A DNA stretch of 64,000 bases from Actinobacteria bacterium OV320 (GCA_001298545.1 LJCX01000030.1:434001-498000), one strand, 5' to 3'; positions 8,516 through 18,305 are shown, numbered from the stretch's first letter. The notes: a model not told the origin generated them from the letters alone. Program-made: numbers and translations.

Positions 8516-10441
8516 TCAGTCGCGCGCGGACTCCACGGAGTCGACCTCGGCGGCCGTGCTGCCGTACTTGCCGTCGAGCCTGGAGACCAGGCCGGTGACC
8601 TGACGGGCGATGTCCGGGGCGGTGAGCCCGATCTCGGCCATGACCTCGGCACGGGAGGCGTGGTCGAGGAAGCGGGGCGGGATGCCGAAGTCGCGCAGCG
8701 GGACGTCGACGCCCGCGTCGCGCAGCGCCTGCGCGATCGCCGAGCCGACGCCTCCGACACGGGAGTTGTCCTCGACGGTGACGACCACGCGGTGCCGCTC
8801 GGCGAGCGGGGCCATGGCCTCGTCGACGGGCTTGACCCAGCGCGGGTCGACGACCGTGGTGGTGATGCCCTGCCGGTCGAGGAGGGTCGCGATCTCCAGG
8901 CACATCGGCGCGAGGGCGCCGACGGAGACCAGCAGCACGTCCGGGGTGTCGGTGCCGCTCTCACACAGCACGTCCATGCCGCCGACGCGTCCCACGGCGG
9001 GTACGGCGGGACCCACGGCGCCCTTGGAGAAGCGGACGACGGTCGGCGCGTCCTCGACCTCGACGGCCTCGCGCAGCTGGGCGCGGACCTGGTCGGCGTC
9101 GCGCGGGGCGGCGAGTCGCAGGCCCGGGACGACCTGGAGGATCGACATGTCCCACATGCCGTTGTGGGAGGCGCCGTCGGTGCCGGTGACCCCGGCCCGG
9201 TCCAGTACGAAAGTCACACCGCACTTGTGGAGGGCGACATCCATCAGGACCTGGTCGAAGGCACGATTGAGGAATGTGGCGTACACCGCGAACACGGGAT
9301 GCACCCCGCCCGCCGCCAGGCCCGCGGCGGAGACGGCGGCGTGCTGCTCGGCGATGCCGACGTCGTAGATGCGGTTCGGGAAGGTGTCCGCGAACTTCTT
9401 CAGTCCGACCGGCTGAAGCATCGCCGCCGTGATCGCGACGATGTCCTCGCGCTCCTTGCCGAGCTCGACCATCTCGTCGCCGAAGACGGAGGTCCAGTCG
9501 GCGCCCGAGACCTTGACCGGCAGACCGGTGTCGGGGTGGATGGGCCCGATGCCGTGGAAGCGGTCGGCCTCGTCCTGGAGGGCGGGCTGGTAGCCGCGGC
9601 CCTTCTCGGTGAGGCAGTGCACGATGACCGGGCCGCCGAAGCGCTTGGCGCGGGCCAGCGCGGACTCCAGGGCCTCGATGTCGTGGCCGTCGATCGGGCC
9701 GACGTACTTCAGGCCGAGGTCCTCGAACATGCCCTGGGGGGCGATGAAGTCCTTCAGGCCCTTCTTGGCGCCGTGCAGCGTCTCGTAGAGAGGTCTGCCG
9801 ACGACGGGGGTGCGCTCCAGCACCTCCTTGGTGCGGGCGAGGAAGCGCTCGTAGCCGTCCGTCGTGCGCAGGGTGGCGAGATGGTTGGCCAGGCCGCCGA
9901 TGGTCGGCGCGTACGAGCGCTCGTTGTCGTTGACGACGATGACCAGCGGGCGGTCCCCGTCGGCGATGTTGTTCAGCGCCTCCCAGGCCATGCCGCCGGT
10001 GAGGGCGCCGTCACCGATGACGGCGACCACGTGGTCGTCGCGGTCGAGGATCTGGTTGGCCTTCGCGAGGCCGTCGGCCCAGCCGAGCACCGTGGAGGCG
10101 TGGCTGTTCTCGATGACGTCGTGCTCGGACTCGGCCTGCGAGGGGTAACCGGACAGGCCGCCCTTCATCTTCAGCCGGGAGAAGTCCTGCCGGCCCGTGA
10201 GCAGCTTGTGCACATAGGACTGGTGGCCCGTGTCCCAGAGCACCTTGTCCTTCGGGGACTCGAAGACCCGGTGCAGGGCGATGGTGAGCTCGACCACGCC
10301 GAGGTTGGGGCCGAGGTGGCCACCGGTCTTGGACACGGCGTCGACGAGGAAGGTCCGGATCTCCCCTGCCAGCTGGTCCAGCTCCTCCAGGCTGAGCCGG
10401 TCCAGATCGCGCGGTCCCCTGATGCGGGTCAGCAGCGGCAC
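8516..10441 (-). CDS. dxs: 1-deoxy-D-xylulose-5-phosphate synthase
   Basis: A 641-residue thiamine-diphosphate enzyme that condenses pyruvate and glyceraldehyde 3-phosphate to DXP, the first step of the MEP isoprenoid pathway in the cytoplasm. The N-terminal domain has GHLGPNLGVVELTIALH and the ThDP/Mg motif GDGALTGGMAWEALNN. The middle transketolase domain has DRAGVTGTDGASHNG, and a transketolase C-terminal domain ends the protein. The GTG start at 10441 follows AAGGAGG by five bases; the upstream in-frame ATG adds 34 atypical residues. The last residues (TAAEVDSVESARD) are variable. It is flanked on both sides by strong terminators, so monocistronic. Confidence 0.96.
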   Translation of the reverse strand: MPLLTRIRGPRDLDRLSLEELDQLAGEIRTFLVDAVSKTGGHLGPNLGVVELTIALHRVFESPKDKVLWDTGHQSYVHKLLTGRQDFSRLKMKGGLSGYPSQAESEHDVIENSHASTVLGWADGLAKANQILDRDDHVVAVIGDGALTGGMAWEALNNIADGDRPLVIVVNDNERSYAPTIGGLANHLATLRTTDGYERFLARTKEVLERTPVVGRPLYETLHGAKKGLKDFIAPQGMFEDLGLKYVGPIDGHDIEALESALARAKRFGGPVIVHCLTEKGRGYQPALQDEADRFHGIGPIHPDTGLPVKVSGADWTSVFGDEMVELGKEREDIVAITAAMLQPVGLKKFADTFPNRIYDVGIAEQHAAVSAAGLAAGGVHPVFAVYATFLNRAFDQVLMDVALHKCGVTFVLDRAGVTGTDGASHNGMWDMSILQVVPGLRLAAPRDADQVRAQLREAVEVEDAPTVVRFSKGAVGPAVPAVGRVGGMDVLCESGTDTPDVLLVSVGALAPMCLEIATLLDRQGITTTVVDPRWVKPVDEAMAPLAERHRVVVTVEDNSRVGGVGSAIAQALRDAGVDVPLRDFGIPPRFLDHASRAEVMAEIGLTAPDIARQVTGLVSRLDGKYGSTAAEVDSVESARD

Positions 10442-10585
10442 CCGTGCCTCCTTGCAGTAAAAGCTGATCGAGCTGTTGCCGGGCTTGTCGAGTCTAATGT
10501 TCCGCCCGGGCGGATCGACTCCGGCCCATGCGTCATAGGTCACGCGAACGGCCGTACCCAGAATGAGCCTTTCCTATGACACGAC

Positions 10586-10619
10586 TGTGCCCGGCATCGA
10601 TACGGATGCCGGGCACAGC
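10586..10619. terminator. Terminator hairpin downstream of xylH
   Basis: Perfect 14-base inverted repeat CTGTGCCCGGCATC with a 6-base loop, just beyond the xylH stop on the minus strand. Confidence 0.88.
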
Positions 10620-10634
10620 AGGTCACCTGGAGCG

Positions 10635-11981
10635 TCAGCCGCGACCCGCGGCCTTCTGGCTCTTGCGGGAGATGGAGTCGATGACGACCGCGCCCAGCAG
10701 AACACCACCGGTGATCATGTACTGGATCGAGGTGTTCATGTTCAGCAGGTCGAGGCCGGTCTGGATGGACTGGATGACCAGCATGCCCAGGAGGGCGGAC
10801 CACACCGTGCCGCGGCCGCCGAAGAGGCTCGTACCACCGATGACGGCCGCCGCGATGGCGAGCATCAGGGTGTTGCCGCCACCGGCGTTCAGCGTCGCGG
10901 ACGCCGTCTGGCCCGCGAAGAACATGCCGCCGACCGCCGCGAAGCCACCGGAGATGGCGAACACGGTGATGCGGACCATCGGCACGTTGATACCGGCACG
11001 ACGGGCCGCCTCGATGCCGCCACCGACCGCGAAGACCTTACGGCCGTACGTGGTGCGACGGAGCACGAAGTCGACGATCACCAGCGCCGCCAGGAAGATG
11101 ACCAGCGCGTTGGAGACACCGGAGGCGTTGTTCAGCACGCTCGCCGCCAGGAAGGACGCGACGGCCAGCGCACCGACGCGCAGCAGGATCTCCGTGGTCG
11201 GCCGGAACGGCACACCGGCGGCCCGGCGGCGACGCTGCTCACCGAAGTTGCCGACGGCGGTCAGCACGACCGCGAGACCGGCCAGCAGGTAGGCGCCGAT
11301 GATGGCCTGGTCCATGAAGAAGGAGTTCTGGCCGAGCAGGTGCACCGGGCCGGAGTCCGACGGGATGTTGATCGTGCCGCTGGAGCCCAGCAGCCACAGC
11401 ATCAGACCGTTCCAGCCGAGGAAGCCGGCCAGGGTGACCACGAAGGCCGGTACGCCGATCTTCGCGAAGAACCAGCCCTGCAGCGCGCCGATGACGGCAC
11501 CGGTGAGGACCGTCAGGATCAGCGACAGCCACGGGTTCATGGTGTGGTCCACCACGAACACGGCGAACAGGGTGGACGCCAGGCCGCTGACGGAACCGAC
11601 CGACAGGTCGATCTCTCCCAGCAGCAGGACGAACACCAGGCCGATGGCCAGCATGCCGGTGGCCGACATGAAGTAGCTGATGTTCGAGAGGTTGTCCGCG
11701 CTCAGGAACAGGTCGTTCTTCACCTGGAAGATCGTCCAGATGACGATCAGGCCGATGACGACCGGGATCTGGCCGAGCTCGCCCCCCTTGACCTTGCGCT
11801 TGAACTCGGTGATGTAGCCCTTGAAGCCCTCTTCACGCACCAGCAGGCGCGGGTCGACGACGGATACCGGCGCGGCCGTCGGGTCGTCGGCGGGGGCGAC
11901 GGTGGTCTGGTCCTCGATGACGCCCCCGGTCTTCTGGGGCTCCGAGGAGTCGCTCTTCACGGTCTTGGACGTGTCGCTCAC
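10635..11981 (-). CDS. xylH: Sugar ABC transporter permease (xylose/ribose type)
   Basis: A 448-residue BPD_transp_2-family permease with about ten membrane helices after a roughly 60-residue charged N-terminal tail. The signature GEIDLSVGSVSG of carbohydrate uptake permeases (XylH, MglC, RbsC) is present. It forms the membrane channel for the sugar bound by XylF, driven by XylG. Its ATG overlaps the xylG stop by four bases (ATGA), so the two are translationally coupled. By gene order next to rok7B7 it corresponds to xylH of S. coelicolor. The Arg-rich cytoplasmic loop GEQRRRRAAG is notable but not unusual. Confidence 0.92.
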   Translation of the reverse strand: MSDTSKTVKSDSSEPQKTGGVIEDQTTVAPADDPTAAPVSVVDPRLLVREEGFKGYITEFKRKVKGGELGQIPVVIGLIVIWTIFQVKNDLFLSADNLSNISYFMSATGMLAIGLVFVLLLGEIDLSVGSVSGLASTLFAVFVVDHTMNPWLSLILTVLTGAVIGALQGWFFAKIGVPAFVVTLAGFLGWNGLMLWLLGSSGTINIPSDSGPVHLLGQNSFFMDQAIIGAYLLAGLAVVLTAVGNFGEQRRRRAAGVPFRPTTEILLRVGALAVASFLAASVLNNASGVSNALVIFLAALVIVDFVLRRTTYGRKVFAVGGGIEAARRAGINVPMVRITVFAISGGFAAVGGMFFAGQTASATLNAGGGNTLMLAIAAAVIGGTSLFGGRGTVWSALLGMLVIQSIQTGLDLLNMNTSIQYMITGGVLLGAVVIDSISRKSQKAAGRG

Positions 11982-12760
11982 TTTGCCGCCTCCGCGGTGC
12001 GACGCCCCGCACGACGGGTCACGGCGTTGTCCGTGGCCCCGGTGATCGCGGCGATGATCTCTTCGTGGCTGGTGTCCTTCACGGGGAAGGAGCCGTTGTT
12101 CTTGCCCAGGCGCAGGACGGCGACGGTGTCCGCGACCGCCTTGACGTCGGCCATGTTGTGGCTGATGAGGATGACGCCGAGGTTGCGCTCGCGCAGCCGC
12201 TCGACCAGGTCGAGGACCTGCGCCGTCTGCTCGACACCGAGGGCGGCGGTGGGCTCGTCGAGGATGACGACCTTCGGCTCACCGATCAGGGCGCGCGCGA
12301 TGGCGACGACCTGGCGCTGACCGCCGGAGAGGCTGGCGATCGGGATGCGCACGCTCGGGATGCGGATGGAGAGCGTGGACAGCAGCTCCCGCGCGTTCTT
12401 CTCCATCGTCACCTCGTCGATGACGCCTCGGTGCAGCAGCTCGCGTCCGAGGTAGAGATTGCCGACCACGTCGAGGTTGTCGCACAGGGCGAGGTCCTGG
12501 TAGACGGTCGCGACGCCGAGTCCCTGCGCGTCGTGCGGCCGGTTGATGCTGACCGGCTTTCCCTCCCATTCGATGACGCCCTCATCGATGGGGTGGACAC
12601 CCGCGATCGTCTTGACCAGGGTGGACTTTCCTGCGCCGTTGTCGCCCACCAGGGCGACCACTTCTCCGGCGTGGACCTCCAGCTCGACGTCGGTGAGTGC
12701 CTGCACCGCACCGAATCGCTTGGAGACTCCGCGCAACGCCAGCACGGGCGTAGCGGACAC
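11978..12760 (-). CDS. xylG: Sugar ABC transporter ATP-binding protein
   Basis: A 260-residue ATPase with a single nucleotide-binding domain: Walker A GDNGAGKST, ABC signature LSGGQRQ, Walker B VVILDEPTAALG and the switch histidine in LISHNM. E. coli XylG and MglA carry two such domains, so this is the short Streptomyces form and probably works as a homodimer. The GTG at 12760 is chosen because AAGGAG is nine bases upstream; the ATG at 12769 overlaps that ribosome site. It is coupled to xylH. A long hairpin separates it from xylF upstream. Confidence 0.92.
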   Translation of the reverse strand: MSATPVLALRGVSKRFGAVQALTDVELEVHAGEVVALVGDNGAGKSTLVKTIAGVHPIDEGVIEWEGKPVSINRPHDAQGLGVATVYQDLALCDNLDVVGNLYLGRELLHRGVIDEVTMEKNARELLSTLSIRIPSVRIPIASLSGGQRQVVAIARALIGEPKVVILDEPTAALGVEQTAQVLDLVERLRERNLGVILISHNMADVKAVADTVAVLRLGKNNGSFPVKDTSHEEIIAAITGATDNAVTRRAGRRTAEAAK

Positions 12761-12972
12761 GTGAACCATCTCCTTCGCCGCCTGACCGGCGGGGATGCCG
12801 CGCTCATAGACAGGCGCGGAGGGATGTGCGCGGCAGGCGGGGTACGCGATGCCGACGCACGAGGTTTACAAGATGAACATGCGTGAATCCGCTGCGCTTG
12901 GCAACGGTTCCGTCCGACGCCCGCCCCGGCAGCGGGGTATGAGGTGGGGCGGGGGTCGGACAGGTCTCACGG

Positions 12973-13043
12973 GACCGCTGAGCGGTCGGTGGGACCCGAG
13001 GGCCGGCTCTCGAGATGCGACTCGAGAGGGACCCTCGGGACCG
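12973..13043 (-). terminator. Intercistronic stem-loops between xylF and xylG
   Basis: Two hairpins follow xylF: GACCGCT-G-AGCGGTC at 12973-12987, and a longer one at about 12991-13043 whose arms share CCCGAGGG and CTCTCGAG. The rest of the 309-base gap holds no gene. The hairpins probably protect or partly terminate the xylF message, giving more binding protein than transporter. Confidence 0.6.
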
Positions 13044-13069
13044 AGGTGCCTACGGGTGGACCGGCTGGG

Positions 13070-14170
13070 CTACTGGAGGCCGGCGGTCTTGCAGGCGGCG
13101 GCGTACTCACCGGCGCAGATGTCCGCGATGGTGTACAGACCGTCCTTGACCACCGTGTCCTTGATGTTGGCCTTGGTGACCGACACCGGGGTCAGCAGCT
13201 GCGAGGGGACCTTGTCGCCGGAGCCGCTGGTCAGCGTCTCGGTGGCCAGGGACTTGATGTCCTTGCCCTCCAGCAGGTCGACGGCGAGCTGGGCGGCCGC
13301 CTCGGCCTCGGGCTTGAAGGCCTTGTAGACGGTGGAGGACTGGGTGCCGGCGACGATGCGCTGGATACCCGCGAGCTCGGCGTCCTGACCGGTCAGCGGG
13401 ATGCCGCTGATCTTCGCACCCTTGAGGGTGTTGGCGATGCCACCGGCCATGCCGTCGTTGGCGGCGTAGACGCCCGCGATGTTCTTGGCACCGAGCTGGG
13501 TGATGGCCGCGGACATCTTCTGCGCGGCGACCGTGTCCTTCCAGAGGCCGGACTGCTCGTAGGCGATGTCGACCTTGCCGTCGAGGGCCTTGTGAGCGCC
13601 TTCCTTGAACTGGCCGGCGTTCGGGTCGGCGTCGTCGCCGTTGATCATGACGACCTTCGACTTGGTGGTCGCCTTGGCGCCGAGGGAGTCGAGCAGGGCC
13701 TGACCCTGGAGCTCGCCGACCTTGACGTTGTCGAAGGAGACGTAGGCCGAGACCGGGCCCTGGGCGAGACGGTCGTACGCGACGACCTTGACGCCCTTGT
13801 CCACCGCGGACTGGATCGAGGACTTGATCGCGGCGGAGTCCTGGGCCGAGATCACGATGACCTTGACACCCTTGGTCACCATGCTGCTGACCTGCTGGGC
13901 CTGCTTGGCCGAGTCGGCCGCGGCGTTCGCGTACTCGAGCTTGCAGTCGGAGCAGAGCGCCTTGACCTTGGCGTCGAAGTACGGCTTGTCGAACTTCTCG
14001 TACCGCGCGGTGACGCTGTCGGGGAGCAGCAGGCCGATGGACTTGTTGCCCGAGCTGCTGCTGCCGGAGTCGCTGTCCTTGTCGTCGCCCGCCTTGCCGC
14101 ACGCGGCAATCGACAGCGCCATGGACACGGCGGTGGCGCCGATCACGACTCTACGCATCGTTGCGTTCAT
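13070..14170 (-). CDS. xylF: Xylose-type ABC transporter substrate-binding lipoprotein
   Basis: A 366-residue periplasmic-binding-type protein (Peripla_BP_4 family) that captures a pentose outside the membrane. The signal peptide ends in a lipobox (SIAAC) around residue 23, followed by a Ser/Gly/Asp linker, and then IGLLLPDSVTARYEKFDKP, typical of XylF. The ATG at 14170 follows GGGAGG by nine bases; a second ATG four codons later is possible. It heads the xylFGH unit and lies 122 bases downstream of the ROK regulator, with a palindrome in between. Confidence 0.93.
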   Translation of the reverse strand: MNATMRRVVIGATAVSMALSIAACGKAGDDKDSDSGSSSSGNKSIGLLLPDSVTARYEKFDKPYFDAKVKALCSDCKLEYANAAADSAKQAQQVSSMVTKGVKVIVISAQDSAAIKSSIQSAVDKGVKVVAYDRLAQGPVSAYVSFDNVKVGELQGQALLDSLGAKATTKSKVVMINGDDADPNAGQFKEGAHKALDGKVDIAYEQSGLWKDTVAAQKMSAAITQLGAKNIAGVYAANDGMAGGIANTLKGAKISGIPLTGQDAELAGIQRIVAGTQSSTVYKAFKPEAEAAAQLAVDLLEGKDIKSLATETLTSGSGDKVPSQLLTPVSVTKANIKDTVVKDGLYTIADICAGEYAAACKTAGLQ

Positions 14171-14251
14171 TGGGGTGTGCCTCCCTGACAGGGCCGCAAC
14201 GCTGCGGCCGAGGTGGCTCGAAGTCAACTCGGCCGCAAGTTCGACGTCAAG

Positions 14252-14263
14252 AAGTAAATACTT
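14252..14263. promoter_or_regulatory. Palindrome in the xylF promoter, possible ROK operator
   Basis: AAGTA-AA-TACTT, an inverted repeat, directly adjoins a minus-strand TTGACG that could serve as a -35 box for xylF. AT-rich palindromes are the usual operators of ROK/XylR repressors, and the regulator gene is next door. The assignment is inferred. Confidence 0.45.
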
Positions 14264-14292
14264 AACGAGATGGCAACGGCCTCATTCGTTCT

Positions 14293-15492
14293 CTAAGTGA
14301 AGACAGGTGTCGCCGCGGTCAGCGTGCCGTCCAAAAGGGTCGAATCGCCCATCTCGCTGAGTGCGAGAGCGAGCGCTCCGAGCACCTCCGCGCGGCCCCC
14401 AAGTGCCCCTGGGAGAACGGAAAGTTGACGCGCCGCACTCGGGATCGCATAGCGGCCGACAGACTCCCTGATCGGCCCGAGCACCAGCTCACCGGCTTCG
14501 GCGAGATCACCGCCCAGCACCACCCGGCTCGGGTTCAGCAGGTTGCAGAGATTGGCGACTCCACTGCCGATGTGTCGGCCGACGTCGGCGATCACCCGAC
14601 GGCAGCCCGGATCACCGTCCCTCGCCAACCGCACGACGCCTTCCATCGTCAGATCCGTGCCATGGCTGGACTGGAGGAGCGGGAGCACGTAGCGCGCCGC
14701 CGCGAAGGTCTCCAGGCAGCCGCGATTTCCGCAGCGGCAGACGGGGCCGGACTCGTCAAGTGTAATATGTCCGATTTCTCCGGCGGTGCCGCCGGGACCC
14801 CGGTAGATCTTCCCCTCGATCACCAGACCGGCGCCGACACCGCTCGCGACCTTGATGTAAGCAAGATCACGAACGCCTCGGCCGCTGCCCCAGACCATCT
14901 CGCCGAGCGCGCCCAGGTTGGCGTCGTTGTCCACGTGCACGGGCACCCCGAGCCGGTCTTTCATCTCCTCGGCGGGTCTGGTGCCGATCCAGCCAGGCAG
15001 GATGGCGGACGAACCGAGCGATCCGGACTCCAGATCGATCGGCCCGGGCACGCCGAGACCGACTCCCGCGACCTTCGTACGGTCCACCCCGGTGGCCTCG
15101 ATCAGCCGGGTGACCAGCTGTTCCGCCCGGTCGAAGCCCTGCGTCGAGGAGGCGTCCACATCCAGCGGCTCGGACTCCTCGGCCAGGACCTGATGGGCCA
15201 GATTGCCCACCGCGACACGTAGGTGGGTATGCCCGAAATCCACCCCGATGACGATGCCCGCATCGCCGCTCAGACTGACGCTGCGCGCCCTGCGTCCGCC
15301 GGCCGAGGTGGGCGTCACCTCGACGGTTCCGCCGTCCTTGAGCTCGCGCACGATGTTGGAGACGGTCGCGGCCGACAGGCCCGTGCTCCGGGCGATCTCC
15401 GCTTGTGTCAGGGACCCGGCCAGACGCACGGCGCGTACGACTCGCTCCAGGTTGGCTCGGTGCAGCGACGACTGCGACCCCGGAGTCTCCAC
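14293..15492 (-). CDS. rok7B7: ROK-family transcriptional regulator
   Basis: A 399-residue regulator. The N-terminal winged helix (about 15-70; GSLTQAEIARSTGLSAATVS) is followed by a ROK sugar-kinase-like domain with DFGHTHLRVAVG and the zinc motif CRCGNRGCLE. The GTG at 15492 is chosen because AGGAGG lies five bases upstream; a TTG at 15543 directly follows an in-frame stop and has no ribosome site. In S. coelicolor the neighbour of xylFGH is Rok7B7 (SCO6008), known to affect carbon catabolite control and antibiotic production; identical gene order supports the same identity here. Confidence 0.9.
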   Translation of the reverse strand: METPGSQSSLHRANLERVVRAVRLAGSLTQAEIARSTGLSAATVSNIVRELKDGGTVEVTPTSAGGRRARSVSLSGDAGIVIGVDFGHTHLRVAVGNLAHQVLAEESEPLDVDASSTQGFDRAEQLVTRLIEATGVDRTKVAGVGLGVPGPIDLESGSLGSSAILPGWIGTRPAEEMKDRLGVPVHVDNDANLGALGEMVWGSGRGVRDLAYIKVASGVGAGLVIEGKIYRGPGGTAGEIGHITLDESGPVCRCGNRGCLETFAAARYVLPLLQSSHGTDLTMEGVVRLARDGDPGCRRVIADVGRHIGSGVANLCNLLNPSRVVLGGDLAEAGELVLGPIRESVGRYAIPSAARQLSVLPGALGGRAEVLGALALALSEMGDSTLLDGTLTAATPVFT

Positions 15493-16177
15493 GACGACCT
15501 CCTGCGCGCGGGACCGCTTCGATGAGGCCCCGTCTATGTCCAACTAGTGAACTCTAAGCTGAGCCGTTCGGGTCGCCTCCCGTCAAGAGGTTGAACAGTA
15601 TCCGCATGCGTGCGAAGAGACACGGAGGGTGGCGAAGCCGGGGTTGCTGGGTGTACGGGAGCGGCTGCGGGGCGTTGCGGCCAGGGGCTCGACCGGCGCG
15701 GGGGTGGCTTGGGGACAGGTGGTGACAGGGGGCGGGACGGGATGAGCGCTGGGTGGGCTCCCGGTGAACGCCTCGCGAAGGTGCGGGGCGGCGGGTGTGA
15801 CGGTGTGCGTCAGAGTGCCAGGTAATGAAGGCGAAGCCGGTTTTGTCTCATCTTTCGCCGCCGGCCCACATGGTGCGCGTCCCACAGCCACGACCGAGAG
15901 GGCAACTCGCGCGCCGGGCCGGAACCCGGAGTTGGAGCGGGAGCCGAGGTCCGGCGAAGAGTGCGGGCGGCGCGGGCTTGCGTCGAAACCACGGCGGGAG
16001 GCCGACGACGTCACGAACGGCGAGGAAGGCCGACGGAGGCGCGACAGGCCGCGGGGGCGGGAGGGGGCCGGGGCCCGGTGACGGCAAGTCCGCGAGGGAA
16101 GGCCGACGGAGGGCGTGAGCGGCAACAAAGGCCGGGCCTGGTGAGGCCACGCATCACGCCGACGGCAGGCGTCAGCC

Positions 16178-16244
<67 letters not shown>

Positions 16245-16280
16245 ACCGTAGCGGGCGAACTGTGGCGGCCAGGTCCCGGC

Positions 16281-16325
16281 AGGCCTGCGCGGGCGGTTTC
16301 GTGAAGCGGGCGCCCGCGCAGACCT
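16281..16325 (-). terminator. Terminator hairpin downstream of ngcG
   Basis: Fifteen-base arms (AGGCCTGCGCGGGCG pairing with CGCCCGCGCAGACCT; one position is non-Watson-Crick) around a 15-base loop, located beyond the ngcG stop. Confidence 0.75.
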
Positions 16326-16398
16326 GAAGGGTTTCCCGCCGCGGGCGCCGGCCGTTCCCCGGGGGCGCTCCCGCCTCAGGGCTCCTACTTGAGCGCTT

Positions 16399-17331
16399 CT
16401 ACTTGAGCGCCCCCGCGGTCAGCCCCTGCACCACCTGCCGCTGGAAGACGATGTACGCGGCGAGTACCGGCAGCATCGCCATCACGAGGCCCGCGAAGAG
16501 CCCCGACCAGTCACCCTTGTAACCCTGGCTGACGGCCAGTTGGACCAGGCCCTGGGTGAGGACGCGTTTGTCCGGATCGGTGTTGAGGACCGTGGGCAGC
16601 ATGTACTGGTTCCACTGGCCCAGGAAGTTGAAGATACCGACGCTGATCAGGCCCGGCTTCGCCATCGGCACCATGATCTGGAAGAACGTACGGCTGTGCG
16701 AGGCGCCGTCCACGAAGGCCGCCTCCGCCACCGAGGTCGGCAGCGTGCGGAAGAAGGCCGTCAGGAAGAACACCGTGAACGGCAGCGAGTAGGCGATGTA
16801 GACGAGGATCAGGCCGTGGATGGAGTTGAGCAGGCCCATGTTGTTCACGACGTAGAACAGCGGGACCAGCGCCAGCATGATCGGGAAACTCATACCGCCG
16901 ATGAAGAGGTAGTAGATGAAACGGTTTCCCGGGAAGTCGAAACGCGCGAGGACGTAGGCCGCCATGGAGCCGAGGACCAGCGTGCCGATGAGAGAACCGC
17001 CCACCACCAGGATGGTGTTGAGGAAGTAGTCGCTCATGTTGGCCTGGGTCCAGGCCCGCGACCAGTTGTCGAAGTGCAGCTTGTCCGGCAGCGACCAGGG
17101 TGAACCGAAGATGGAGCTGTCGTCCTTGAACGAGGTCATCACCGCCCACAGCAACGGCAGTACGACCATGATCGCCCAAATGACCAGGATGCCGTGAGAG
17201 AAGGCGTTGAGGACGTTTCCTTCCGTTTTCTTCTTCGTAGGCGGTTTCTTGGCGGCCAGGTCGACCTTCGTGACAGGAACAGCCGAGCCGGACTCGGCCG
17301 GCGGAGGCGCGGGGGTTTCGGTCGTCTTCAT
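16399..17331 (-). CDS. ngcG: Carbohydrate ABC transporter permease (chitobiose/GlcNAc type)
   Basis: A 310-residue permease of the MalG type with six membrane helices after a Pro/Lys-rich cytoplasmic tail. The ATPase-contact EAA loop reads EAAFVDGASHSRTFFQIMVP. It forms the channel with NgcF and probably uses the shared ATPase MsiK, since no ATPase gene is nearby. GGAG lies eight bases before the ATG, and the gap to ngcF is two bases. The end is odd: a 14-base tandem duplication at 16385-16412 repeats the last codons and the stop (Leu-Lys-stop), leaving the protein intact. Confidence 0.88.
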   Translation of the reverse strand: MKTTETPAPPPAESGSAVPVTKVDLAAKKPPTKKKTEGNVLNAFSHGILVIWAIMVVLPLLWAVMTSFKDDSSIFGSPWSLPDKLHFDNWSRAWTQANMSDYFLNTILVVGGSLIGTLVLGSMAAYVLARFDFPGNRFIYYLFIGGMSFPIMLALVPLFYVVNNMGLLNSIHGLILVYIAYSLPFTVFFLTAFFRTLPTSVAEAAFVDGASHSRTFFQIMVPMAKPGLISVGIFNFLGQWNQYMLPTVLNTDPDKRVLTQGLVQLAVSQGYKGDWSGLFAGLVMAMLPVLAAYIVFQRQVVQGLTAGALK

Positions 17332-17333
17332 CG

Positions 17334-18260
17334 TCAGTACTCCAGCCGCTCGCGCCGCCCCAGCCGCATCACGACCGCGGCGAACGCCAGCGTCACGATG
17401 AGCAGGGCGACGCCGATGGTGGTGGCGTAGGCGGCCTGACCGTCACGGAAGGCCTTCTGGTACACGTACAGGACCATGACGGTGGTCGAGTAGTCGGGGC
17501 CGCCGGGTCCGGTCGTCATGATCTGCACGACCGCGAACGACTCGGCGCCGAGCGCGAGGATCCCCATGTAGACCCAGCCCGACTGCACGGTGTCCCAGAG
17601 CAGCGGCAGGGTGATGCGGAAGAACGTCGCGGCCCGGCCCGCGCCGTCGAGCAGCGCGGCCTCGTACAGGTCCGCCGGGATGGAGGCCATGCCCGCCGAG
17701 AACAGGACCACGAAGAAGCCGACCGTGGACCAGACCAGCACCGCCATCACGCACCACAGTGCGAGATCCGGGTCGCCGAGCCAGAGCGGCTGGAGGCCGT
17801 CCAGCCCGATCCCCCGGAAGAAGGAGTTGATCGCGCCGCTGTCCGGGTTGTAGGCGAAGGCGAACAGCAGCGCCACGATGGCGATCGACAACACTTGCGG
17901 AAAGAAGTACACGATCTTGTAGAAGGAAGAGCCCCGGACCCCGGAGATCACCGGGCCGCCCTTCCTCCGCCGTCCACCGACATTGATCATGAAGGCGAAG
18001 AACAGCGCCAGGCTGATCGTCACCAGCGGCAGCACGACCGCGAACATCAAGCTGTGCTGCAAGGACTTCCAGAAGATCTCGTCGTCCAGCATCCTCCGGT
18101 AATTGTCCAGGCCGACCATCTTGAATTCGGGGCTCAGGCCGGTCCAGTCCGTGAACGAGTAGTAGATGGACTGGATGAACGGCCACACCACGAAGAGCGC
18201 GTACAGTCCCAGGGGGAGCGCCAGGAACCCCACGATGAACCGGTACTTGCCGTGCTGCAT
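17334..18260 (-). CDS. ngcF: Carbohydrate ABC transporter permease (chitobiose/GlcNAc type)
   Basis: A 308-residue permease of the MalF type with six or so membrane segments and the EAA loop EAALLDGAGRAATFFRITLP. The ATG at 18260 is preferred because GGAG lies five bases upstream; the earlier GTG (18266) falls inside that region. It pairs with NgcG to import N,N'-diacetylchitobiose or GlcNAc bound by NgcE. It is 45 bases downstream of ngcE in the same operon. Confidence 0.88.
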   Translation of the reverse strand: MQHGKYRFIVGFLALPLGLYALFVVWPFIQSIYYSFTDWTGLSPEFKMVGLDNYRRMLDDEIFWKSLQHSLMFAVVLPLVTISLALFFAFMINVGGRRRKGGPVISGVRGSSFYKIVYFFPQVLSIAIVALLFAFAYNPDSGAINSFFRGIGLDGLQPLWLGDPDLALWCVMAVLVWSTVGFFVVLFSAGMASIPADLYEAALLDGAGRAATFFRITLPLLWDTVQSGWVYMGILALGAESFAVVQIMTTGPGGPDYSTTVMVLYVYQKAFRDGQAAYATTIGVALLIVTLAFAAVVMRLGRRERLEY

Positions 18261-18305
18261 CGCCACTCCGGTGCTTTTATGGATACTTCGCCGTGATTCT
18301 CACCG

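Noticed and set aside
10563..12320. A 585-codon plus-strand open frame opposite xylGH
   Set aside because: Shadow of xylGH; highly charged Asp/Gly/Arg composition and no family resemblance.
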